From the NCBI GenBank assembly GCA_002951815.1, contig CP019454.1, forward strand, positions 3,111,837-3,175,836: a DNA stretch of 64,000 bases, given 5' to 3'. The stretch comes from Sulfobacillus thermotolerans. Its GTDB lineage: Bacteria; Bacillota; Sulfobacillia; Sulfobacillales; Sulfobacillaceae. This document shows, piece after piece, positions 16,913 through 25,790 of the stretch; within the stretch, counting starts at the first letter, position 1; each line of letters starts with the position of its first letter. Position numbers and translations under genes: made by a program. The notes beneath the pieces are model-generated. The model saw only the letters and a list, made by a program, of their open reading frames with translations. It searched no databases and had not been told where the DNA came from.

Positions 16913-19175
16913 ACCATAAATGCGTCATCATCCCAGGCCCCAACGGATAATAATCCCCGGCCACATACGCGCCCATAAGATTGTCATAGTGCGAAGACAG
17001 GGGGTGTCCGGACTGCCCAGTGAGATGCACAGCTAACGATTCCACCGGTGTCTTAACATCCATGATTTGGCGGTAACTGGGCATAAAAGAGACCCAGCGC
17101 GGCCACGGCAAGCGCGGGTCAAGCGGGAAAGCAGCCTGCAGCGGCGAATACAAGTCGCCCGGCATGCGCATGGATTGCCGACCAAATAATGGAGCAAATA
17201 TTTTGACTTCCGCTAACGGATGATAAAGACGCGCCTGATGAACATTGCCCCACGCCCAATGGTCAACGTCACCCAGCGTTTGCGACAACGCCTTTTGTGT
17301 TCTTTCTACTGCCAAGGCAAGGTCGATTTGGCTCCAATGCGCCAATAGCGCTGGAATTAACCGTTCTCCTAACAGTTCCCACAGCGTTTCGGGAAAAGGA
17401 TGACTGCCTGGAACCCGGGGTTTTTGGTTCGGAAAAAAGGGTTGGTTTAAACGCTCCCGGACCAAGGGAGGCACAGCACTTAACGCAAAGAAATACAGAA
17501 GCGTGGGCGCAGGGCTAGAAGCTCTGGCGTGACCGTCGAAATCCTCCAGAATTGTCCTCCACTCCTGTGGCACATCTTCTCTCAACAATTTCTGGGTCAA
17601 TGCTAAAAGTGGACCGGAGTAAATATCTTGTTGAATCGCCTTGAAGCTTTCCGCGTTATGGCGCGGTTGGCGCTGAATCAACTCCTGAATACGATTAGCC
17701 CTGGCACCGAGCGAATAGCGGCCAAATAGCACCGTCGCCGCATCTTGGCCTGTGACCGGATTGTTGGCGGTCACAATAAAGCCTTGAGGCGGATCAAACA
17801 AGCGCGGCATCTCCGTCCATTCCACCCAGCCCGTCCAGCGAAACCGTCCATCATGCCCATCCACAATGCCTCGCCACGGTCCACCAGAGCGCGTAGGAAT
17901 TCGGCCTGCAGCGATATAGCCAATATGTCCCGCACGATCGGCATACACAAAATTTTGAGCGGGCACCCACCACTCCGCAAGCGCCGTATTAAAGGTTTCC
18001 CAATCGTGGGCGCGGTCTAAGCGCAAGACGGCTTGCACCATCGGCAAGGGTTGAAATGCTGTCCACGCTAAGGCAATGGCTTGATCCGACTCCTTATAGA
18101 TGACAGGCCCCCAAACGCTGTCATAACACCACAGTGTTTCATCAACCCCTCCTCGCACATGCAAAGTCTCCACGCGTTCGGTCAACGACAATGTTTCCCC
18201 ATCGACCACGTAGCGGGTGGTTCCCGGTTCCAGATGCAGCCGATATAAATCCTGAACGTCCGGGTCTACATTAGTGACACCCCACGCAATATCCTGGTTC
18301 TGACCAATGATAATGCCCGGCGCTCCAGGCAAAGATGCCCCAAAAACATGCAGAGCCCCACCTTCCACAAACATCTCATACCAGATAGACGGCAATTGAG
18401 GCATTAAATGGGGATCATTAGCTAATAAGGGCCCGCCGCTCTCCGTACGGGTACCGTCTACGACCCAGTTGTTTGATCCTACCCCGGTTGCTGGAATCCA
18501 CGGTTCATAAGAACCGGTTCCTGGCACAATCGTCGGAATCTCAACCCCCAAGGCCCCAAACAGCCATTCCTTGACATCATCATTATCATCCAAAGCGTCA
18601 TACACCCATTTGCTATGCCAAATCGAGTTCAAGGTCCACGCCAATTGATAGATAATCGCATTGGTATCATGCACCGTCCATGGTCTGAGCGGCACTTGCA
18701 AAAAACGGTATTCGGGCGGCAAAGGTTGGCTCTTAAAGGCATAGTTCACGCCATCCACATAGGCCGCAACATATTCACGCGTATTGTCTGACCATGTGGA
18801 CGGAGCCTGCTCGGCCCAATGGCTGACATTCAGAGAACGCATAAAACGGTCATACGATAACGCTTGAGGTCCTAAAATTTCGGCAAGCTGCCCTAAGGGC
18901 AGGCGCCTGGATATGTCCATTTGGAAAGCCCGTTCACGACCATGAATAAAGCCCTGGACAAATAATGCGTCCTTCATGGTCGCGGCTTGGATGTGCGGCA
19001 CGCCGACATCGTCACGGACAATCTCCACGGGGGCGTCTAATTGATCCGTAAAAAGTTCGTGGGGCAATTTGAAAACAGGTCGAATTTTTCCAAGAAGACG
19101 GAACAGCTGTCCGGCTCGCCGGAAACCTCGCAGCCGAAACGCCGCCTCTTTGTCAGTGTCACCAGTGCTGCGCAT
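16890..19175 (-). CDS. Penicillin acylase family (Ntn-hydrolase) protein
   Basis: About 761 residues, the normal length for this family. The N-terminal part (VEIVRDDVGVPHIQA, GRERAFQMDISRR) is the alpha chain, a spacer follows, and the autocatalytic Ser starts the beta chain in GVGSNNWVVDG near residue 245; LLANDPHL and WGVTNVDPDVQDLY follow as usual. Members hydrolyse amides such as acyl-homoserine lactones or beta-lactams; the substrate is unknown and no strong signal peptide is seen. GAGGTGA precedes two ATGs; the second (19175) has better spacing. Tail overlaps the convergent amidase gene. Confidence 0.9.
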   Translation of the reverse strand: MRSTGDTDKEAAFRLRGFRRAGQLFRLLGKIRPVFKLPHELFTDQLDAPVEIVRDDVGVPHIQAATMKDALFVQGFIHGRERAFQMDISRRLPLGQLAEILGPQALSYDRFMRSLNVSHWAEQAPSTWSDNTREYVAAYVDGVNYAFKSQPLPPEYRFLQVPLRPWTVHDTNAIIYQLAWTLNSIWHSKWVYDALDDNDDVKEWLFGALGVEIPTIVPGTGSYEPWIPATGVGSNNWVVDGTRTESGGPLLANDPHLMPQLPSIWYEMFVEGGALHVFGASLPGAPGIIIGQNQDIAWGVTNVDPDVQDLYRLHLEPGTTRYVVDGETLSLTERVETLHVRGGVDETLWCYDSVWGPVIYKESDQAIALAWTAFQPLPMVQAVLRLDRAHDWETFNTALAEWWVPAQNFVYADRAGHIGYIAAGRIPTRSGGPWRGIVDGHDGRFRWTGWVEWTEMPRLFDPPQGFIVTANNPVTGQDAATVLFGRYSLGARANRIQELIQRQPRHNAESFKAIQQDIYSGPLLALTQKLLREDVPQEWRTILEDFDGHARASSPAPTLLYFFALSAVPPLVRERLNQPFFPNQKPRVPGSHPFPETLWELLGERLIPALLAHWSQIDLALAVERTQKALSQTLGDVDHWAWGNVHQARLYHPLAEVKIFAPLFGRQSMRMPGDLYSPLQAAFPLDPRLPWPRWVSFMPSYRQIMDVKTPVESLAVHLTGQSGHPLSSHYDNLMGAYVAGDYYPLGPGMMTHLWFMMRHED

Positions 19176-19382
19176 CATTCACCTCAATTATTGTCTCATT
19201 ACCATATGCTGTGCGTGACCTCTTGTCCGTAGTGTACAATTCCTGCTTCCAAAATGCTATTGTGGGGACGGACCTGCACACTTCTCATTCTTCTTTCATA
19301 CAAAGACGTTTTACTGAAGCAGAGCTACACAGATTTAATTACCACACAATGTTAAATAAACCGTTGTTCCAAGGAGGTTATT

Positions 19383-19955
19383 ATGCATTTCATCACAGGT
19401 CTTTGGTCCGCATTTTTGACGACATGGATTCATATTGGCATTCATCTTTTCCCTCACACCATTCATCCCATGGTTGTGCATTTTCCCATTGCCTTGCTCT
19501 ATTTAGCCTTGGCGCTTGATATCGCAGGACGCTTCATTCAAACGCCAGACCATTTTTTAGATCGCAGCAGCTTTTGGCTCACCATCTTAGGCTTTTTGGC
19601 CGGTGCCGTTGCCGCAGCCATGGGTGTGATTTCCGAGCAATTTGTCCACTGGACCCCTACGACCACGGTTCTTCTAGGAGCTCACCAACGTGATGCCGTG
19701 CTCACAGGGATTTTTGCCCTACTCGCCATAGCCGTTCGGTTTTACGCCCGTTATCCGCAATCATCTCCAGCAGGGCGCACGCAAGGATGGTCCTTTTGGA
19801 ACACCGGCCGCGGTCGATCGACCCCCTTGTCCACCCTCTTTTTGCTGCTAGCCGTGATTATGATTACATGGACAGGATCCTTAGGAGGCACCATGGTGTA
19901 TCACTATGGTGTCGGCATTCGCCATGTGAGCTACGTCAATATTCTTAAACACTAA
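19383..19955 (+). CDS. DUF2231 membrane protein
   Basis: A 190-residue membrane protein with four helices. HTIHPMVVHFPIALLYLALA at the start of helix 1, GAHQRD and a final GSLGGTMVYHYGVGI are the marks of DUF2231. These proteins carry conserved His in membrane helices and often accompany respiratory or metal genes; a redox role is only inferred. AGGAGG lies 7 nt before the ATG. Confidence 0.85.
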   Translation: MHFITGLWSAFLTTWIHIGIHLFPHTIHPMVVHFPIALLYLALALDIAGRFIQTPDHFLDRSSFWLTILGFLAGAVAAAMGVISEQFVHWTPTTTVLLGAHQRDAVLTGIFALLAIAVRFYARYPQSSPAGRTQGWSFWNTGRGRSTPLSTLFLLLAVIMITWTGSLGGTMVYHYGVGIRHVSYVNILKH

Positions 19956-20023
19956 GGCTCCCCAGCTAAAAGCTTTCGGTAACGACTTTAATGAGCACAT
20001 CCATGACAGAGCACATTGTCTCA

Positions 20024-20140
20024 ATCTCCTATGAGACGCCAAGCGATATTGTCATAGGCTACTACCGGCTATACCATCTAAGGCGAACGTACGCTTATGG
20101 GTTGCCTCCTAGCGGTCTCGCGCGGCTTCTCATAGGAGAT
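20024..20140 (+). repeat. Long inverted repeat before lipoprotein gene
   Basis: ATCTCCTATGAGACGCC at 20024-20040 pairs with GGCTTCTCATAGGAGAT at 20124-20140 with one mismatch, enclosing ~83 nt that hold smaller complementary stretches. GACGCCAA also recurs just after each arm (20035 and 20143). It ends about 9 nt before the AAAGGAG site of the next gene. It may be an mRNA leader structure or an operator pair. Confidence 0.4.
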
Positions 20141-20166
20141 CTGACGCCAAAGGAGACATTGTTGAC

Positions 20167-20868
20167 TTGCATAAAACTGTGCTCTCGATAACCCTAGCCA
20201 CAAGCCTTGTCACTCTAACAGGATGTGGTCTTAACAGCCCATCGATTGTGTCTCGTCATTTGCCGTCTAAAAGACCCCCTTTATCCGCAAACTTAGCCAG
20301 AACCGTCCAGCATCTATCCAGTACAAACATAACCATAATGGTTCCTATGCACGTAGCGGTGCAAAGCATTGGTCCAATCTCCTCAGGAAATGGCCATTAT
20401 GACATCCATATTGTCACCCCTCAAAGCGTAAGCGTCTCATTTGGTGGCCAAAATGACGGAAGCAATGCCAACGCGCAGACCCTCTTACAACAGCTCCTCA
20501 TCATTTCCCCAAGTCTTGGGTCGCCCTTACCCTTAGGTTTTGGCATCACCGCCCACGCCTATAGCCGTCAAGCCCTTATCACATGGACTGAAAAGAATTG
20601 GACTGTCCAAGTCTCAGGACCACCTCGCACACCCATCTCCCTATTGAAACCGGCTGCCGAAGCCATTGCCTCACAACTTCATCGGGTACAACTTCCGCAT
20701 ACGACCATGGGGGTCTTGACCTGGGCTCACAAGCATCATGGCCAAAATGCATTGGATTTGTCATGGCAATCCGGAAGCACGGTGTACTGGGTCAATGAAC
20801 CCTATGGCCATGCCATTGCGGTCCCGATTGACATGGCATCGTCAATGCACATTCTAAACGCCCCTTGA
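20167..20868 (+). CDS. Lipoprotein of unknown function
   Basis: A 233-residue protein with signal peptide and lipobox (LVTLTGCGLN). The mature part is Ser/Thr/Gln-rich with no recognised domain; VQSIGPISSGNGHYDIHIVT and WQSGSTVYWVNEPYG suggest a mostly beta extracellular domain. TTG start at 20167 with AAAGGAG 11 nt upstream. Preceded by a long inverted repeat that may control it. Confidence 0.65.
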   Translation: MHKTVLSITLATSLVTLTGCGLNSPSIVSRHLPSKRPPLSANLARTVQHLSSTNITIMVPMHVAVQSIGPISSGNGHYDIHIVTPQSVSVSFGGQNDGSNANAQTLLQQLLIISPSLGSPLPLGFGITAHAYSRQALITWTEKNWTVQVSGPPRTPISLLKPAAEAIASQLHRVQLPHTTMGVLTWAHKHHGQNALDLSWQSGSTVYWVNEPYGHAIAVPIDMASSMHILNAP

Positions 20869-20980
20869 CGCCCCCTCCGCTCCGCCATCTTGGCGATCTT
20901 GCCCTGTCAAGATATGTTTATGGGCTATGCATCATAGAAATATGATAAGCCTCAGGGCATACTGAAAGCAGGAGGATACT

Positions 20981-21643
20981 ATGGCGGAACATGATCCATG
21001 GACTGTACTGGGAATTGCACCGACCAATGATCTCACGGTAGTCCGGCAAGCCTATCTTCGCCAAGCACGGAAGAATCATCCCGACTTGTTTCAAGAAAAT
21101 CCCGACCGTTCGGCCCTGCAAGAAGAACGCATGAAGGCCATCAATTCGGCTTATAACCAAATTACCCAGCATCTGGCCGAAATCCCCCTCACGCCCGAGC
21201 CTCCTCCCCCGGAGCGGGAGCGGTCCAAAACGCCGCCGGTCCCAACTTGTCCACGCCACCGTACGACAGCACCTAAATCATGCCGGCTCTGTGCTGAGCC
21301 TCTTTGCCCGCAGTGCCCAGGATATCATGACGGCTTATGCGCTAGGCACCAGCAAAAGCGCGCCGTAAAAAAAGCCCAAACGCGCGCCTTGCGAGAATGG
21401 GCTATCCTATTAGCGCTTATTGCACTCGGCAAATTTTTATCCTATCCCACGGCGACCCTCTTATGGGCCATTTTAGGTTACCTTGCCCTTTTAGGGATCA
21501 TGGAGCTCCGTCGCCTGCGCTATTTCGGATGCATGGCATGGTTGTTCATGCCGTATAGTTTCGTCCTAGCAGGCCTTTACAGTCTCTATGAAGGGCTTAG
21601 TTTGTGGAACAAACACTCAACAAGGGGACGTGATTCATTCTAA
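20981..21643 (+). CDS. J-domain protein with Cys-rich region and membrane helices
   Basis: A 220-residue protein. Residues 5-65 form a J domain (DPWTVLGIAP, KNHPDLF with the HPD motif). Residues ~85-125 are Cys/His-rich (CPRH, CRLCAEPLCPQCPGYHDGLC) and could bind two zinc ions. Three hydrophobic segments follow (ILLALIALGKFL, ATLLWAILGYLALLGI, CMAWLFMPYSFVLAGL). It probably recruits Hsp70 to the membrane. AGGAGG lies 7 nt before the ATG. The domain order differs from DnaJ itself. Confidence 0.8.
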   Translation: MAEHDPWTVLGIAPTNDLTVVRQAYLRQARKNHPDLFQENPDRSALQEERMKAINSAYNQITQHLAEIPLTPEPPPPERERSKTPPVPTCPRHRTTAPKSCRLCAEPLCPQCPGYHDGLCARHQQKRAVKKAQTRALREWAILLALIALGKFLSYPTATLLWAILGYLALLGIMELRRLRYFGCMAWLFMPYSFVLAGLYSLYEGLSLWNKHSTRGRDSF

Positions 21644-21697
21644 TATGATATCTTAAAAAAGAAGGAGTCCCATGACAAAATTGGAAGGAAGGGTTGC

Positions 21698-22441
21698 ATG
21701 ACACCCGTCGTTACGGTGATTATTCCGACGATCCATGACACGACAGTCTTTCGAGCCTTAGATTCGGTGGCAACGCAGGCCTACCCAGGCCCCTTAGACG
21801 TTATCGTTATCTACGATGGAAGTCGTGCGCCCTTTCCGCAAAGTGCGTTTGCGGCGTATCCGTTTGTGGTCCATTCTCTGAGCTTAAAGCCGCGGCAAGG
21901 CGCTGCCATTGCGCGCAACGTGGGAGTCCACATGGCCGAAGGGCAGTATATTGCATTTTTAGATGACGACGACGAATGGTGGCCCAACCATCTTGCCGCG
22001 ACACTCTCGGCTTTAAATCACGAAGAAGGTGCGGTCTTTACCGATGCTGAACTCTACCATATGGAAGAAGGGTGGCATGACGCTTTTCGCTTTGCCTATC
22101 ATCCTAGCATGTTGACCAAAACCAGCCCCGTCATTCCTTCCACACTGGTGGTCTCACGAACCATTTTCGAGACAGTCGGCTATTTTGACCCTGACATTCC
22201 CGCGTACAGCGACTGGGATTGGGTACTTCGCGCCACGCGCCAAGGCGTTCCGCTGAAAAGGCTGCCCCTCATCACCGCCAATTATTATTTCTCCGGGCTC
22301 TCCACCTCGTCGCGCCCCGAAACGATGGCGCCCGAGCTCTATCGCTTTCGCCAAAAGCATCATTTGCCTCCGCTACCTGTAGCGAGCTTCGCTCAAATGA
22401 TGACAGATCCGTGGTTCGCGCGCTGGCGTTTGCCGCATTGA
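21698..22441 (+). CDS. GT2-family glycosyltransferase
   Basis: A 247-residue GT-A fold enzyme: VTVIIPTIHDTTVFRALDSV, the GAAIARNVGV loop and the metal-binding IAFLDDDDEWW, then DWDWVLRATRQG in the acceptor region. It transfers a sugar from a nucleotide donor; specificity unknown. Cytoplasmic, with no membrane segment. GGAAGGAAGGG precedes the ATG. Confidence 0.85.
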   Translation: MTPVVTVIIPTIHDTTVFRALDSVATQAYPGPLDVIVIYDGSRAPFPQSAFAAYPFVVHSLSLKPRQGAAIARNVGVHMAEGQYIAFLDDDDEWWPNHLAATLSALNHEEGAVFTDAELYHMEEGWHDAFRFAYHPSMLTKTSPVIPSTLVVSRTIFETVGYFDPDIPAYSDWDWVLRATRQGVPLKRLPLITANYYFSGLSTSSRPETMAPELYRFRQKHHLPPLPVASFAQMMTDPWFARWRLPH

Positions 22442-22495
22442 ATGGTTTTTCCTTCATAAAAGAGGAATCTTATCATTTGTAGCGAAATTCTTCTC

Positions 22496-23509
22496 ATGAA
22501 AGAAACAAAAGTACAACAATCGTGGTGGATCCGGCGATATGAGCGTGATCCGAGAAAATTTGGCGATGACGCCCGCTGGCTGTTTTTAGGCCTCGTCATC
22601 GCGATGACAGCCGTCTATTGGCCGCATCATGCCATGCGTGCCAATATGCTCTCTTCCGCGGTGTTATGGGCGGTGTATCTGCCTATCCGCACCTATATTC
22701 GCATCCATTACCGAACTCCCAGCAGTTTAGTGTGGACTGATGCCCTTAGCATGGTCGTAAACATGTACTGGTGGAAGTGGCTGCCAGTCAGCGCTCCTCT
22801 GTTAAGTGTGGCCGTTGTGTGGGAAGCTGCATGGTCCCTGCCGGTGGCCCAAGCGTTTTGGGTCAGCATATTGCTAGGCGTAGGCTATGCCGGAGCCGTT
22901 CTCTGGCCTCCGGCGTTGCCCCATGCTTGGGACTCCATTGTGTTTGTGGCGCCCTTCTACACCCTATTCGCTGTGCTGTTGTATCTCTTGCGGCGTCAAC
23001 TCGGATACTTTGAGACGTTAGCCGGCACCGATTACCTCACCGGTCTCCCCAACCGTCGCCAACTGCTTGAGTCCTATCAAAAGTCGCCCCAAGCTGCCCT
23101 CCGGTCGTGGGTGGTCATCTTTGACATGGATAACTTTAAGCAAATTAACGACCGTTTCGGGCACATTGTGGGGGACATGGTCCTGCGTGACTTTGGGCGC
23201 ATCCTTCGCCAACTGTTCCGCACTGGTGAATTAACCGCGCGCTACGGGGGGGAAGAGTTTTTAGTGGTCTTGCCGCTAAGCGTCAGCTCGGCCGCCCTGA
23301 AAGAACGTCTAGCCCGCATCAACTTTCATTTGCAAGACCTCTCGTTACACTACCCCACACCCGTGACGGTATCCGCCGGCGTCGCCCAGTCATGGCATGA
23401 TGGGGAACCATTGATGGCCCTCATCGCGCGAGCTGATGAAGCGCTTTATCAAGCCAAAGCGCGGGGTAAAAATCAAGCCGTGTGGTCCGCCTCCACCTCA
23501 ACACCTTAA
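22496..23509 (+). CDS. Membrane-bound diguanylate cyclase
   Basis: A 337-residue protein. Residues ~25-165 hold five or six membrane helices, the rest is a GGDEF domain: DYLTGLPNRRQL, FDMDNFKQINDRFGH and the active site ARYGGEEFLVVLP, ending with ADEALYQAKARGKN. The upstream RTGE takes the place of the RxxD inhibitory site, so feedback may be weak. It makes c-di-GMP in response to a membrane-sensed signal. No clear ribosome site. Its end overlaps the convergent gene by 4 bp. Confidence 0.88.
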   Translation: MKETKVQQSWWIRRYERDPRKFGDDARWLFLGLVIAMTAVYWPHHAMRANMLSSAVLWAVYLPIRTYIRIHYRTPSSLVWTDALSMVVNMYWWKWLPVSAPLLSVAVVWEAAWSLPVAQAFWVSILLGVGYAGAVLWPPALPHAWDSIVFVAPFYTLFAVLLYLLRRQLGYFETLAGTDYLTGLPNRRQLLESYQKSPQAALRSWVVIFDMDNFKQINDRFGHIVGDMVLRDFGRILRQLFRTGELTARYGGEEFLVVLPLSVSSAALKERLARINFHLQDLSLHYPTPVTVSAGVAQSWHDGEPLMALIARADEALYQAKARGKNQAVWSASTSTP

Positions 23510-24825
23510 GAAGCTGGTGTCAGTCCCGAGGACGCCGTAGGCGAGGGCGACGTTGACGGCGAAGACGGTAATGACGGTGCGGGTGGCAACACAGTCGGCC
23601 CATGCGTCCACCAATACCACCCCACCGGAATATAGGCTTGTTGTCCCTTGTCCGAAACTTGGTAGGTTAAACCTAGCACTGACGCAAGCCCTTGTTGTAT
23701 CAAGATTTTCGGGGCACCCGGATGCAGCACCTCCGCACTGTTAAAGTCCCGAGGCAATAGGGCTAGCGCTCCAGCTTGGCTCAAAGTCGCTGAATAGGGT
23801 TGTTGCATCGTGTATTGGGTTAACACCCTAATTTCAGGCTCTGACAGTAAAACACTTTGCGCCTGCCCATCTTGAGCCACCCGCACATGATACCGTAGCG
23901 TCATCCCTGTTGTTGTCGCCGTGACGATACGTGGGACAAAGAGCGTGTGGCGCAAAACAAACGTGACCGATTGCCAACGCCCAGGATCCAGCCGACTTAA
24001 GACCGCCTCTGTGCCTTGCTGAGTCCAAACCACTTGGCTCGGCAACACGGCGGAATTCAATAGGATATTCGCCTCTGCTAAACATTGGGTCTCTGCACTC
24101 TGAGCTGACTCGGGATTCTTAGGCGTTATGGCATGGCTTCTCGGTTCCGGAACAATAACGGGCACAGGCCAGGTAGTCTCCAGTCCGGCAATACTGGAAG
24201 TCGTCACGGCTTCAAGCGGCATACTGGGGAAGAACTGCAGCGCTCCGGTTAGGAGATTATAGCTCGCCCACTGTGTCACATCTTTTGTTTGGACCGACAA
24301 ATAAGCACTGTCCTGACTGAAATTCGTCAGAGTAAGCGTACCATCGACCAAAGCCGTCCCTTGCACTTGGCCGCCATAGGAGGACGCCATCAGCACGTGG
24401 CCAGGACCCTTGAAAATTTGTAACACAACGGGTTGACCATTGAGCATAGCGCTTAACTGAAACGAAAGCGTATAATGACGCGGCACATAAGACGCTAGAG
24501 GATTCAAGCGCAAGGGGTAATAGGGAGGCAAAATGCTCGGGGTATTCGGATTGGTGGCAATCTGCACCTGGGTACCCGCAAAAATCGGGACCGTCGTCGT
24601 TGTGACAGTATGCCACGTCAGCGTTGGCGCTGGGTCAAGGTGAGCCGGCAGTACGTGGACAGCCCTTCCCACGTGGGGCCTCACGCGCTGAGACACGGTA
24701 CTATGCACCACAACCGCATTGGGCATCGCCTCTAAATGGTGGTCTCGGTGCCAAAGACCTATCGCGGCCAGTCCACCAACAACAAGCATACTTCCTCCGA
24801 TAACACCCACCCAGTATTTCCTCAT
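23506..24825 (-). CDS. Secreted or membrane-anchored protein, unknown
   Basis: A 439-residue protein with one N-terminal membrane helix (WVGVIGGSMLVVGGLAAIGLW) and a long beta-rich extracellular part, ending in a Pro/Ser/Thr tail (LPSSPSTSPSPTASSG) that may span the wall. No family recognised. The ATG is preceded by GGGGGAG with 4 nt spacing. Confidence 0.6.
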   Translation of the reverse strand: MRKYWVGVIGGSMLVVGGLAAIGLWHRDHHLEAMPNAVVVHSTVSQRVRPHVGRAVHVLPAHLDPAPTLTWHTVTTTTVPIFAGTQVQIATNPNTPSILPPYYPLRLNPLASYVPRHYTLSFQLSAMLNGQPVVLQIFKGPGHVLMASSYGGQVQGTALVDGTLTLTNFSQDSAYLSVQTKDVTQWASYNLLTGALQFFPSMPLEAVTTSSIAGLETTWPVPVIVPEPRSHAITPKNPESAQSAETQCLAEANILLNSAVLPSQVVWTQQGTEAVLSRLDPGRWQSVTFVLRHTLFVPRIVTATTTGMTLRYHVRVAQDGQAQSVLLSEPEIRVLTQYTMQQPYSATLSQAGALALLPRDFNSAEVLHPGAPKILIQQGLASVLGLTYQVSDKGQQAYIPVGWYWWTHGPTVLPPAPSLPSSPSTSPSPTASSGLTPAS

Positions 24826-25012
24826 GGTGCTCCCCCATGGTTTAAAATCCTATTTACTACCCTGAACGCTGTGTTCGCTCTTTAGGTTACAGGTTACGCG
24901 GGTGTGTCCATAGAGTCCATGGCAAACGCTCCCACCATCGGTTTTGAACTCATGCATAATTCCTATCATCGGCAGCACACTAGACAAAAACATCCAGAAA
25001 AGAGATGACATC

Positions 25013-25240
25013 ATGGCAGATGCCCCAACACCGGTAATGTTTGCCGTCGTCACGACGAATCGCAAGGCCGTTGGTGGAGGAATGGCCCCGATCTTCTATG
25101 CCGATAGTGTCCAAGAACGAGATGAAATTGCCAAGTGGTTGTCGAGAATTACCAACTGCATTGTTCATGATCTCCATGACGGCTCTTTAGCCCTCACGGT
25201 CAACCAACCTACGGGGCCGTCGCATTCGAGTGAAGGATAA
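25013..25240 (+). CDS. Small hypothetical protein
   Basis: A 75-residue protein (MADAPTPVMFAVVTTNRKA...) with alternating beta and helix segments and no Cys. The ATG at 25013 has only a weak AGAGATG site; an in-frame ATG at 24944 is an alternative. The hairpin just after the stop supports a transcribed unit. No family recognised. Confidence 0.5.
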   Translation: MADAPTPVMFAVVTTNRKAVGGGMAPIFYADSVQERDEIAKWLSRITNCIVHDLHDGSLALTVNQPTGPSHSSEG

Positions 25241-25241
25241 A

Positions 25242-25267
25242 CGCTGAGCCTCATCGCTCAGCGCTTT
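25242..25267 (+). terminator. Hairpin after small gene
   Basis: CGCTGAGC at 25242-25249 pairs perfectly with GCTCAGCG at 25256-25263 across a 6-nt loop, followed by CTTT. Confidence 0.6.
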
Positions 25268-25364
25268 ACGACACTTCACAGTGCTCTCTTCTCCCTCCAT
25301 AACGGTGATTGAGAGCACGGCCTAAGAGTCTTTTGACGGCTCGTTGGCCCTCTTGCATCCTGGT

Positions 25365-25790
25365 CTAGGACGGGGATTTCACAAGCGGTTTGTTCAATGA
25401 ATTGAGATATAACGCCAAACTTTGCAGCTCCGTATGATTAAGCACTTGGCCCCAAGCCGGCATCATGCCACGCCCATCCCGAATGGTTTGCATCCATGAC
25501 GCCGCATTAGGTGTTAACCCCGTCAAGGCCGGAGCATTTTTCCCAGTAGGCAAGGACCAAAATCCTTCCCCATTCCCTTTGGGCCCATGGCAGGATTCGC
25601 ACGCGCGCACATAAAGCCGTGCCCCCAATACAACGGACGGCGCTGGCGGTTTGGCAGGCACATGCGGCTTGGGAGTGGGCGAACGCCGAAAGAAGTGTTG
25701 GAATGGCTGCGCCAAAGCCACATGTGCGCGAGGACCCACAAAGGCCCAAGTGAGAGCGACCACGCCTAAAACCCACAAAACTTTTCTCAT
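25365..25790 (-). CDS. Exported class I cytochrome c
   Basis: A 141-residue protein with an N-terminal signal or anchor, a Pro/Lys-rich linker and a single-heme domain: ACESCHG (CxxCH), KNAPALTG and the axial Met in RGMMPAWG, then ELQSLALYLNSL. It carries electrons outside the membrane and is a candidate donor for the CuA oxidase. Its ATG overlaps the stop of the upstream metallophosphoesterase (ATGA). Confidence 0.88.
   Translation of the reverse strand: MRKVLWVLGVVALTWAFVGPRAHVALAQPFQHFFRRSPTPKPHVPAKPPAPSVVLGARLYVRACESCHGPKGNGEGFWSLPTGKNAPALTGLTPNAASWMQTIRDGRGMMPAWGQVLNHTELQSLALYLNSLNKPLVKSPS

Noticed and set aside
19192-19198. TGAGAC upstream of the penicillin acylase gene as a further operator copy
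   Set aside because: Only a single 6-mer without the AAA or GTTT flanks; expected by chance.
19991-20191. 66-residue frame before the lipoprotein
   Set aside because: No ribosome site, odd composition, and it overlaps the inverted repeat and the lipoprotein start.
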